A stretch of 5,710 nt of DNA from STC-113 sp964618565. Lineage in GTDB: Bacteria > Patescibacteriota > Gracilibacteria > BD1-5 > UBA2023. Under the pieces are notes generated by a model, which made no database searches, had not been told where the DNA came from, and saw nothing but the letters and a program-made list of their open reading frames with translations. The translations under genes were made by a program, and so were the position numbers. This document shows, one piece after another, positions 1 to 5,664 of this stretch. The stretch is from NCBI GenBank assembly GCA_964618565.1, contig CAZUBA010000052.1, positions 1 to 5,710 on the forward strand, given 5' to 3'. How positions within the stretch are numbered: the stretch's first letter is position 1; each line of letters opens with the position of its first letter.

Positions 1-273
1 GTCCAATATTCTAAAAAAGTATCAATTGTACATGGACCAAGCCATCCTGAAACTCACGATGTTCATCGTCTTGTGTTAACTCTTATCGAAGATATAAGCA
101 AATCAGAGAAAGAATCCAAAATTGATAATTTACCAATACAAGAATCACTCAAGGCTCTTAAGGAATTAACTGCGTGATTTACTGTCCCATCTTGAGCGTG
201 CTGAACATTTGAAAGACTGTATCAGATGCTTAATGATTTTGATTCTGTATCATCTGAATTCATTGGAGAATAG
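1..273 (+). pseudogene. 3' part of a RIC/YtfE/ScdA-like di-iron protein, apparently degenerate
   Basis: The frame enters from the left edge and gives 90 residues before TAG, with three in-frame TGA read as Gly. Two stretches resemble the RIC (repair of iron centres) family: HGPSHPE near residues 11-17, like the family's VHGxxHPE segment, and LKELTAGFTVPSGACGTF with a following LY..LNDF near residues 53-80, like LTxxFTPPxxACxTxxxLYxxL. RIC proteins are cytoplasmic di-iron proteins that help repair Fe-S clusters after nitrosative or oxidative damage. The middle, which normally carries HMxKEE and the MxxEH histidine, is missing or replaced by SEKES and PIQES. The C-terminal HxHLEN is absent from this frame. 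LEN followed by SEAIS appears in the next frame at 263-286, so a frameshift near 240-260 is possible. It could be a decaying gene or a divergent non-metal paralogue. The family call is from recognition only. Confidence 0.55.
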
Positions 274-308
274 TGAGGCGATTTCTTAATCAATGACTTT
301 CCAAAAGC

Positions 309-343
309 AAGAAGCCTGCTCCTTTTGAGTAGGCTTCTTTCTT
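309..343. terminator. Rho-independent terminator, probably bidirectional
   Basis: A 13-bp stem (309-321 with 327-339, one G-T wobble) closes a 5-nt CTTTT loop. TTTCTT follows on the plus strand. It lies 36 nt after the TAG of the RIC-like frame. The complementary strand also ends in a T-rich stretch, so it may also stop transcription leaving the epimerase gene from the right. Confidence 0.8.
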
Positions 344-385
344 ATGATTCAATAACAAATTAGGGATGAAGAAATTGATACTGAT

Positions 386-408
386 ATTAATTTTTAATTT
401 TAATTAAT
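386..408. other. AT-only inverted repeat after the epimerase stop
   Basis: ATTAATT at 386-392 pairs with AATTAAT at 402-408 around a 9-nt loop, 7 nt downstream of the minus-strand stop at 416-418. It is weak and could be chance in AT-rich DNA. The stronger hairpin at 309-339 is the likelier end of this transcript. Confidence 0.25.
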
Positions 409-415
409 GGCTTCT

Positions 416-1303
416 TTATTGATCAAGAATAAAATCAACTCCTAAATGCAATTCCTTTAATGGCTTTACATTAATTCTACGATCAGGATCATTGATGCTG
501 CCAAACCCGCCAACCCAAGGCTCTATGCAAATATAAGGCTCTTGCTCTCATTTCTCATTATATTTCGACCATACAACAATAGTGTCAAATTCTGGATTGC
601 AATCCATAGTTATCTTTCATATTCCGGGTATATTGAACCAAGCAGATTCACCTTGTGGATATTTAAAGAACATTGCTTCTCCAGATTTCCATGAATGATT
701 GGATAAGTCAAATCATGGCAGATTTGATGTTATGCTTGATTGGTCTTTTGGGTCGACTTTAAAATAAGGATGCAGTCATGGGGCTATAAGCATATCCGAA
801 TCACTGTTATTCTTAATGTTGATATCATATTTTAGAGCTCATTCAGATACAGAAATCATGATTTTATAATTAAAATCCAATCATTCTCCAAATTTCTTCT
901 TAAGCTCTTCTAGAAGTTGCTCATCCTTAATATCATTTGAATTCAAGGAAAGCATTATGGATGATTCTGTTGATTCCTCCCAAACCCAAGGCATCTCTCT
1001 TGCTCAACCATGCTGGCGGACAATCGAGTCCGGTCATGCAAATGGCATAAGTATAGGAATTCAAAGTTTTGGTTTTCTTCAGGAATTTTCAAAATCTGAT
1101 TTATTGAAATGCAGTATTTCTTTTATCTCATCATTAACCATAGTTTGAAATCTGGTTACCATTCCTCCCATTTCCGGACACACGTATGCAGAAGTTCATC
1201 CGTTTTTTAATATAAGCTCAAGATGACCATTAAGATTCCTGTCTGATAGGGGAGCTGCCATTGGGGTTGAGATGTTTTTATCAAGAATATTAAAAGTATT
1301 CAT
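416..1303 (-). CDS. Aldose 1-epimerase (mutarotase) family protein
   Basis: Read with TGA as Gly (11 in-frame TGA), this is a 295-residue protein ending in TAA. Aldose 1-epimerases interconvert the alpha and beta anomers of hexoses such as galactose and glucose in the cytoplasm. The family landmarks appear in order. GIPILMPFAGP (about 81-91) is the substrate-strand motif. QHGGAR (97-102) carries one active-site histidine, H98, and R102. APGLHPYF (174-181) carries the catalytic histidine H178. IEPWVGG (260-266) carries the catalytic base E261. The glycine of GLHPYF, one glycine of QHGGAR and that of FAGP are all encoded by TGA. The length is normal. The start at 1303 is the ATG just before the conserved N-terminal strand; no Shine-Dalgarno sequence precedes it. 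The true sugar is unknown, and YeaD-like hexose-6-phosphate epimerases share the fold. It stands alone and not in a gal operon. Confidence 0.9.
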
Positions 1304-1425
1304 GATAGAGGATTATGAAATATATAAAGGAAATTGCCTATTTGGTAAAATTTTTTTATTGGTATTTGCATAAAAGCCAAAGTCAATGAACTTTATATTT
1401 TCATCACAAAAGCATTTCATGTTTT

Positions 1426-1445
1426 CAAATTAAATAATTAATTTG
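1426..1445 (-). terminator. Weak AT-rich hairpin abutting the lipoprotein stop
   Basis: CAAATTA and TAATTTG (7 bp) flank a 6-nt loop immediately after the lipoprotein TAA. No T tract follows on the minus strand, so the lipoprotein transcript may run on into the epimerase gene, 142 nt downstream. Confidence 0.25.
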
Positions 1446-2390
1446 TTATATTTCTTTCGAAAACACTTCTTTTAATGTATTTAAATCATACACTTTGAGA
1501 TATTTTATTGTCTTTTTCATATCAGTATTATATTTCCCTTCCAATTGTACGTATAAATAATCATTATCAACATATCATCATAAGATATCATCTTTCCCTA
1601 GAGTGATAAGTTCAGGAAAAGTTCATTTTTTTGTAATAAGCAATCATTCTCATTGGGAAATTCAAGAAGTTGTTCAATATATGAATTGTTTTTTATCAAG
1701 AGTCCATAAATGCAAACTCACATCTGAAGATGTTTTAAAAACCATCCTTCATGTTTTGATATCCATCATCCTAAATTCTCCACCTTCATAACCTCAAGCC
1801 CTATATGATATGTAATTTCAGCTTGGAGAAAATTCTTTGAATCATGAGAAACTCCAAAATGGACACTCTCAATTATCAATAATATTTTCTAATTTGATAT
1901 TACTATTTAATTTAGTGCATTTTTTGATTCCGGGAATATTATCTTTTCAATAAGTTCAAGGCAATTCGTAGGTCGTTCAAGAAACGGTGACAATTATCTT
2001 ATCAGTATCTTTTGAATAATCATTTGGTGCAATGTACTCAGCCTTAAACTCACCTTGCACTAATATTCATGTACTAATTCTCTCTGATTCACGTTGTTTT
2101 CTTAAATTTTCATCAATTTTTGAGAGAATATTTTTGGTTTGAAGATCTGAAAAATTTACACTATCTATAACATTATCTGTAACTCAAGCCATATCCCCCT
2201 CAATGACTCAGTCATCAGTATTTATGCTTCATGTTTGAATGCTTCAGGTTTTAGCTGCTCAAGTATTAGTATCTAAACTTCAGGTTTCAATCCTTCAGGC
2301 ATTTGTACTGCTTTCTTGCTTATTTTCCTCAGTTTTTCCACAAGAAATAAGCATGAAGGATATGAATAATAGAATTATGATATTTTTCAT
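1446..2390 (-). CDS. Predicted lipoprotein with Thr-Gly-Ser repeat linker and propeller-like C-terminus
   Basis: This is a 314-residue protein with 23 in-frame TGA, the most in the window, ending in TAA. The N-terminus is a classic lipoprotein signal: MKN, a hydrophobic stretch IIILLFISFM, then the lipobox LISC with Cys17 as the lipidated residue. It should be exported and membrane-anchored. A low-complexity linker follows (36-58) made of TGS-type pentapeptides, then a charged segment (82-104). The C-terminal 200 residues are mostly predicted beta. FSPSGNYISYRAGG with MMDIKTGRMVF (187-218), LHLWTLDKKQFIYG (226-239) and LKVYDLNTLKEVF (298-310) resemble the blades of WD40/PD40-like or TolB-like propellers. 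C158 and C176 could form a disulfide. I do not recognise a named family, and the propeller reading is an inference from repeat rhythm. It diverges from the YbjQ-like gene. Confidence 0.82.
2217..2285 (-). repeat. Degenerate 15-nt tandem repeat encoding TGS(I/L)x pentapeptides
   Basis: Residues 36-58 of the lipoprotein are about four to five imperfect 15-nt units of the form ACx TGA AGx ATx xAx: TGSLD, TGAAK, TGSIQ and TGSIN, with DGVIE as a possible further remnant. Every glycine in the array is TGA. It lies between the lipid anchor and the folded part, as expected for a flexible cell-surface spacer. Confidence 0.7.
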
Positions 2391-2428
2391 GAAAATTAAA
2401 TTAAATTAAGTTTAAATCAACATAATTT

Positions 2429-2456
2429 ATTATATCAAAAATATTTTGGAAACAAA
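2429..2456 (-). promoter_or_regulatory. Candidate sigma70-type promoter of the lipoprotein gene
   Basis: On the minus strand a perfect TATAAT (2429-2434) has TTTGTT 16 nt upstream (2451-2456), giving a leader of roughly 30 nt. An overlapping alternative is TTGATA (2433-2438) with a poor TTTAAA -10. The -10 is strong and the -35 is weak. Confidence 0.4.
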
Positions 2457-2481
2457 ATAAATAATCTTCAAGTTTCATATT

Positions 2482-2509
2482 TTGATATAATTTACTTTCT
2501 GAATATAAT
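2482..2509 (+). promoter_or_regulatory. Sigma70-type promoter of the YbjQ-like gene
   Basis: TTGATA (2482-2487), a 16-nt spacer and a perfect TATAAT (2504-2509) place the start of transcription near 2516, about 23 nt before the ATG. The lipoprotein promoter lies back to back with it, so 2391-2538 is a divergent regulatory region. Confidence 0.65.
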
Positions 2510-2538
2510 CAAGTAAATTAATTAATAACTTTGCAGAT

Positions 2539-2862
2539 ATGGAACATCAAAATATTACAACGGTATTAGAATTACCGAACAAAAAAATAATTAAAAATTT
2601 CGGACTGGTAAGATGAATAACAGTAAGATCAAGATCAATTTTCGGAACAATCGGCGGAGCACTCCATACTATAATAGGCGGGAATATCACGTTATTTACA
2701 AGTCTATGCGAAAGGACGCGTCAGGAATCATTTGAATTGATGGTTAAAAATGCAGAAGAAATGTGAGCAAATGCCATCATCGGAGTACATTATGATGCCA
2801 ATGATGTCATGTCGGGAGTAACGGAAGTGCTTTGTTATGGAACAGCTGTTTTGGTTCAATAG
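2539..2862 (+). CDS. YbjQ/UPF0145 family protein
   Basis: Two in-frame TGA read as Gly give 107 residues ending in TAG, the usual size of the heavy-metal-binding-like YbjQ (UPF0145) family. The family signature is clear. GLVRGITVRSRS (22-33) is the first strand and conserved Gly-rich turn. LCERTRQESFELMVKNAEEM (56-75) is the amphipathic helix with the conserved R-E pattern. GANAIIGVHYD (76-86) and a final strand EVLCYGTAV (96-104) follow. TGA supplies G26 and G76, both at family glycines. These proteins form pentamers; their cellular role is not established, and metal binding or membrane-associated functions are only proposed. The start at 2539 gives a family-length N-terminus and sits 23 nt after the predicted transcription start, with no Shine-Dalgarno sequence. 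Confidence 0.92.
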
Positions 2863-2928
2863 ATTATATGAATATCTTGCTTTTAAAAAACCAGTACTAA
2901 TTAAGATTGGGCAATAATTTCATTTGGC

Positions 2929-2964
2929 TTGATCCGTAACTACTTATGGATCGAATTTTATTTT
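2929..2964 (+). terminator. Terminator of the YbjQ-like gene
   Basis: TTGATCCGTAA (2929-2939) pairs with TTATGGATCGA (2944-2954), two wobbles, across a CTAC loop and is followed by ATTTTATTTT. It sits between the convergent YbjQ-like and VOC genes. The minus-strand tail is less T-rich, so it mainly serves the plus strand. Confidence 0.6.
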
Positions 2965-2972
2965 AAATTACT

Positions 2973-3494
2973 CTAATTTTTACTTCCCTTATAGGCTCTT
3001 ACCAATGGCTCTATCTCGATTTTCTTCATCTTTAGCATTTCTCCCATCACTCTTCATACTTTCGCTGGATCCGGATCTGTTATATATTCATTTAAGATTG
3101 AGGGTGTGATTTGCCAGCTAAGTCAGAATTTATCTGTGAGCCAGCCACACTCTACTTCTTGTCATCAATCCGAAGTAAGCTTATCCCAATAATAATCAAC
3201 CTCTTTCTGATCATCACAATTAACCAAGAATGATACCGCTGGAGTAAGCTCAAATGGAGGTCATCAGTTGATTGCAGTGAATTTAATTCAATCAAGCTCA
3301 AAATCTACCGTCATTACAGTTCAGGTTTCCATTCCTGAAACTTCTTCGACTTCTTTTGGGTAGTAGGTGGTAGCTATTATTTTAGAGTTCGGGAATATGC
3401 TTACATAGAATTCTGCTGCCTTCTCAGCGCCTTTTCTGTACCAGAGAAATGGGGTTATTTTCTGGCTATGTACTATTTTTGCATCTGTTTTCAT
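2973..3494 (-). CDS. PhnB-like VOC superfamily protein (3-dmu-9_3-mt family)
   Basis: This is a 173-residue protein with eight in-frame TGA, ending in TAG. The sequence follows the bacterial PhnB-like/3-demethylubiquinone-9 3-methyltransferase family, a vicinal-oxygen-chelate (glyoxalase/dioxygenase) fold. ITPFLWYRKGAEKAAEFYVS (13-32) is the first beta-alpha unit with the typical A-FY step. DFELDGIKFTAINGGPPFEL (64-83) carries the hallmark INGGP-F. FLVNCDDQKEVDYYWDKL (89-106) and CGWLTDKFGLSWQITP (116-131) complete the second module. Both glycines of INGG and of SDGG are adjacent TGA TGA pairs. Despite the family name, most members are not methyltransferases, and no substrate can be inferred. 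It stands alone, starting at an ATG 9 residues before the first strand, and no Shine-Dalgarno sequence is present. Confidence 0.9.
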
Positions 3495-3633
3495 ATTTAT
3501 TGAATTAAGATATAATCATGTAAATCCTTTCACTTTAGATCTATTCGAACAATTAAAACTTCATTTATAAATCTTTATTTTAGGTATTAAACATATAATT
3601 ATACTAAATTTTGCTTTAAATCAATAAATAACA

Positions 3634-3684
3634 TCAAAAAACACTCAATTTCTTGAGTGTTTTTTCTTGATTATTCAATTTTGG
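3634..3684. repeat. Composite repeat unit, copy 1 (hairpin plus TATTCAA-TTGGT flank)
   Basis: From ATC before the stem to the end of the hairpin the sequence equals that at 5604-5635. A related flank follows: TATTCAATTTTGGTGAG and then ACAG here, against TATTCAACTTGGTAGGCTACAG at 5643-5664. The similarity therefore goes beyond the palindrome itself. Confidence 0.6.
3636..3666. terminator. Perfect hairpin terminator, copy 1
   Basis: A perfect 13-bp stem (3636-3648 with 3653-3665) closes a TTTC tetraloop, with A6 and T6 at the two ends, so it can work in both directions. On the minus strand it lies 53 nt after the cytidine deaminase stop, its likely client. The whole hairpin recurs unchanged at 5606-5635. 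Confidence 0.85.
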
Positions 3685-3718
3685 TGAGACAGCCCACAGC
3701 AGAAAGTAAAAATATTAG

Positions 3719-4105
3719 TTAAAGGTTTTCATCCCAAGTATATGGAAGTAAGTCTTTAAGTTTAACAATTTTATTTTCGCTAATAATAATGTCCGCATTT
3801 AGATTATCCCCATTAATTTGATACATAAATTCACGACATCTTCAACAAGGTGGCAAAATCATTCAATCTTCTAAAACTGCAACTATTTTATTTATTTTAT
3901 ATTCACCAGCAGTTATCATTGCAGCAATAGCGCTATGCTCTGCACAAAAACCCATACTAGAACACGTGTCTATACTTACTCAAAGATAAATATTTCCGCT
4001 TTTTGATTCAAGAGCACAGCCACAGTCAGAGGTAATGAATCAATGTTTAACTGTTTTTGGTTTAATGACTGATTGTGCCTTTTTAATTAATTCTTCATTG
4101 ATCAT
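3719..4105 (-). CDS. Cytidine deaminase-like zinc hydrolase (blasticidin-S deaminase-like)
   Basis: This is a 128-residue protein with four in-frame TGA, ending in TAA. It has the two signatures of the cytidine deaminase superfamily. CAEHSAI (54-60) holds zinc ligand C54 and catalytic E56, and PPCGRCREF (85-93) holds zinc ligands C87 and C90. The glycine inside the PCGRC motif is TGA. Small tetrameric members of this fold hydrolyse cytidine/deoxycytidine to uridine for pyrimidine salvage, and a sister group inactivates the antibiotic blasticidin S. The segment DCGCALESKSGNIYLGV (27-43) takes the place of the usual F-VGAAL strand, and the LLPYTW end (119-124) suggests the less-studied bacterial group rather than classical Cdd. 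It may therefore act on another nucleoside. The protein is unusually Cys-rich near the active site (C28, C30, C48, C54). It has its own terminators on both sides and no Shine-Dalgarno sequence. Confidence 0.88.
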
Positions 4106-4176
4106 AAATACTTTTAATTTTAATTATTTCAAAAATTATCTTATATAAAAGTATATTTTAATCAATATATTCTGGA

Positions 4177-4212
4177 CTAAAAAGCTTCATCTGAAAAGAT
4201 GAAGCTTTTAGT
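4177..4212. terminator. Hairpin terminator between the deaminase and the 132-residue gene
   Basis: A perfect 13-bp stem (4180-4192 with 4197-4209) closes a GAAA tetraloop, flanked by A-runs and T-runs on the two sides. On the minus strand the product would end in GCTTTTTAG. It lies about 75 nt after the stop of the 132-residue gene and just upstream of the deaminase gene, so it should insulate the two. Confidence 0.75.
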
Positions 4213-4251
4213 TTGCATTTGCTTTAAAGAGAAAAAATTGGGAAGCTAAGA

Positions 4252-4278
4252 TAAAATAAAAAGTAACTTTTTATTTTA
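4252..4278. terminator. AT-rich perfect hairpin next to the 132-residue gene's stop
   Basis: A 12-bp perfect stem (4252-4263 with 4267-4278), almost all A-T, closes a 3-nt loop 6 nt after the minus-strand stop. Both arms carry A5/T5 runs. With the hairpin at 4177-4212 it forms a tandem pair of stem-loops after this gene. Confidence 0.45.
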
Positions 4279-4284
4279 ATTGTA

Positions 4285-4683
4285 TTAAGTTGTCCTATGT
4301 TCTAGGATTTCTGGTTCGAGAAGTGTTTGTATGACGTTAAGTTTCGTGATCATCTGGCTCATTCTCCATGTTCAATAATATTCTTTCTTCTTCTCTTCAG
4401 CTTGTGCTAATCACCTATCTCTAAGTAGAACAAAAAAAATAGATTCCGCCATTTTTGTATCATTATGAAGACTTAAAGACACTCATTCTCTCATATAATA
4501 TTCCATTTTCATTGCAACTGAAATCATTAAATCTGTAGGAGTGACTCAGGCGAATCGTGTTTCCCCATAATACACCATATTCATACTTCCATGAAGATTA
4601 TGTAGAGAATCTTCAGCTGTAGGTCAATATTCTGTTAGTTCATTGAAATCTGGAACATGTCGTATTTCAGGAATCAGAGTCAT
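4285..4683 (-). CDS. Uncharacterised 132-residue protein
   Basis: Read with TGA as Gly (five TGA), this frame runs from ATG at 4683 to TAA at 4285-4287. I do not recognise a family. It appears soluble, without a signal peptide or clear membrane segment. The N-terminal half holds NLHGSMNMVYYGETRFAG (29-46). The rest looks helical: TDLMISVAMKMEYYMREG (50-67), MAESIFFVLLRDR (78-90), AQAEEKKKEYYGTWRMSQ (93-110) and ITKLNVIQTLLEPEILEH (112-129). Met is notably frequent, and aromatic pairs (YY at 38-39, 62-63 and 102-103) recur. It is likely real: the frame is open only under the UGA-Gly code, a near-consensus promoter sits a short leader upstream, and hairpins follow the stop. Two CGA codons (R8 and R43) are of interest because some Absconditabacteria are reported to have reassigned CGA/CGG to Trp. 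It could be a small helical adaptor or regulator, but nothing in the sequence tells which. Confidence 0.72.
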
Positions 4684-4714
4684 ATTATCTAAGTTATTGA
4701 GAGTAGTTAAATTA

Positions 4715-4742
4715 ACTATATTTATGCATTGATAAATGTCAA
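4715..4742 (-). promoter_or_regulatory. Near-consensus sigma70 promoter of the 132-residue gene
   Basis: On the minus strand a perfect TTGACA (4737-4742), a 16-nt spacer and TATAGT (4715-4720) predict a start near 4708 and a leader of about 25 nt to the ATG at 4683. It is the best -35 in the window, and its 16-nt spacing matches the YbjQ promoter. Confidence 0.7.
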
Positions 4743-4833
4743 AACTATTCCATAATACAAAAATTAGCCCTCTTTAATTTCTTAGAAAGGTCTTATTTAA
4801 AATAATTTTGTTATTTACAAATTTAACTTTTTG

Positions 4834-4926
4834 ATGACAGGGGATTTGGATTGAATTGTTGATGAGTTACTTAGGAGTAGGGAAGAGATAGAAATAATTA
4901 CTGATAAACATAATCGATGATTGTAA
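4834..4926 (+). CDS. Short 30-residue ORF or gene fragment with the TGDLD block
   Basis: ATG-ACA-GGG opens a 30-codon frame ending in TAA, with two TGA read as Gly. The product starts MTGDLDGIVDELLRSREEIE and then ends ITDKHNRGL; it should be a single charged helix. The first 50 nt from the ACA codon match 41 of 50 nt at 5661-5710, and the differences are mainly synonymous or conservative (I/V, D/E, L/I, R/R). This points to coding origin, either a short protein family or a remnant of a longer protein. The frame is open upstream to a TAA near 4776 but has no earlier ATG. No Shine-Dalgarno sequence precedes the start. Its stop lies inside the -35 region of the next gene. I do not recognise a family. 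Confidence 0.35.
4837..4886 (+). repeat. TGDLD block, copy 1
   Basis: ACAGGGGATTTGGAT is identical here and at 5661-5675, and the next 35 nt match at 26 positions. Weak similarity continues leftwards (TTTAACTT here, TTCAACTT at 5645-5652). Confidence 0.6.
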
Positions 4927-4949
4927 ATATTAAAATAGTGTGGTATATT
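4921..4949 (+). promoter_or_regulatory. Candidate promoter of the DUF4375 gene
   Basis: TTGTAA (4921-4926), a 17-nt spacer and TATATT (4944-4949) give a start near 4956 and a leader of about 30 nt. The -35 coincides with the last two codons of the short ORF upstream. Confidence 0.5.
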
Positions 4950-4984
4950 AATGTAAATATAAATTTATTTTATAAATTATTTTT

Positions 4985-5575
4985 ATGGAAGTATCAGACG
5001 AAATTATTTCAAAGTCAATTGATGATTACATAAATAGAAAAATTTACGTTAGCCTTAGTTTAGATGACCTTCAATCACTCTCTGACACTGAAATTGAAGG
5101 TGCAATTATTGACCACATAACTGAATGTAAGGTCAAAGACAATTACAAAAAAGAATATAAAATAGTTAAAAGCCTATCAAAAGGCATGCAGAATGTTTAT
5201 GCAACATGGTGGCTTGAGGCTGAAGTAAATAACTGAGGATTTAATCAATATTTTTATAATTCAACTGGTCAATTTGCAGAAGAGGCAAGAGACTGATATG
5301 CTGCAATGTGAGCTGAGAAAATGGCTCAAATAGTTGATTCTGCTATTCAAACTTTACTTAGTGAACAAGATTTATTTATTAAGACAAAAAAATCTTGAAC
5401 ATTAGAAGCATTTTCGGATTCTTATAAAGAAACAAAATTAGGAGAATGTGACAACAAATTCTATGAGATTGAAAAAGAAATAAGTAATCTTAGATTAATT
5501 TATATAAGAAATAATTTATGAGAATTTATCACTGAAAATAATTGAAAAATAAAGACTTGGTGGAAGTTCTGGTAA
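4985..5575 (+). CDS. DUF4375 (DMP19-like) family protein
   Basis: Under the standard code this would stop after 83 residues. With six TGA read as Gly it gives 196 residues ending in TAA. The defining motif of DUF4375 is present and intact: WWLEAEVNNGGFNQYFYNSTG (75-95), then AEEARDGYAAMGAEKMAQIVDSA (98-120), the usual GA-KxA-I pattern. The second TGG pair (WW at 192-193) and final W lie at the C-terminus. TGA supplies G84 of NGGF and G109 of MGA, both family positions. To my knowledge the neisserial DNA-mimic protein DMP19 belongs to this family, where it blocks a DNA-binding regulator; most members are uncharacterised and often follow regulatory or immunity-type genes. This protein is mildly acidic by my count (33 D/E, 24 K/R), most strongly in residues 1-48. 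A terminator follows 30 nt after the stop. Confidence 0.88.
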
Positions 5576-5603
5576 AAGTAAATTAATTATATTAGCTTAA
5601 ATA

Positions 5604-5664
5604 TCAAAAAACACTCAATTTCTTGAGTGTTTTTTGGCTTTGTATTCAACTTGGTAGGCTACAG
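5604..5664. repeat. Composite repeat unit, copy 2
   Basis: Hairpin plus a TATTCAACTTGGTAGGCTACAG flank, related to 3634-3684. Here the flank leads straight into the TGDLD block, linking the two repeats. Confidence 0.6.
5606..5635. terminator. Perfect hairpin terminator, copy 2
   Basis: This has the same 13-bp stem, TTTC loop and T6 tail as copy 1 at 3636-3666. It lies 30 nt after the DUF4375 stop and is its terminator. Confidence 0.88.

Noticed and set aside
957..1148. Plus-strand open frame of 63 codons
   Set aside because: It lies antisense to the aldose 1-epimerase gene, whose motifs are clear on the minus strand, and its product resembles nothing.
1313..1420. Minus-strand 35-codon ORF between the lipoprotein and epimerase genes
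   Set aside because: It has no promoter or ribosome site of note, no TGA codons and no recognisable motif; it is as likely as chance in a 142-nt AT-rich gap.
1603..1791. Plus-strand open frame of 62 codons
   Set aside because: It is antisense to the C-terminal half of the lipoprotein gene and exists only by chance.
4985..5236. An 83-residue protein ending at TGA
   Set aside because: The TGA falls inside the conserved NGGF motif of DUF4375, and the frame continues with the rest of the domain to TAA at 5573-5575.
1..5575. Window full of pseudogenes, or TGA read as Trp (code 4) or selenocysteine
   Set aside because: TGA occurs at conserved Gly columns, TGG is used for Trp in the same genes, the TGA codons are far too many for Sec, and TAA/TAG close each frame at family length.
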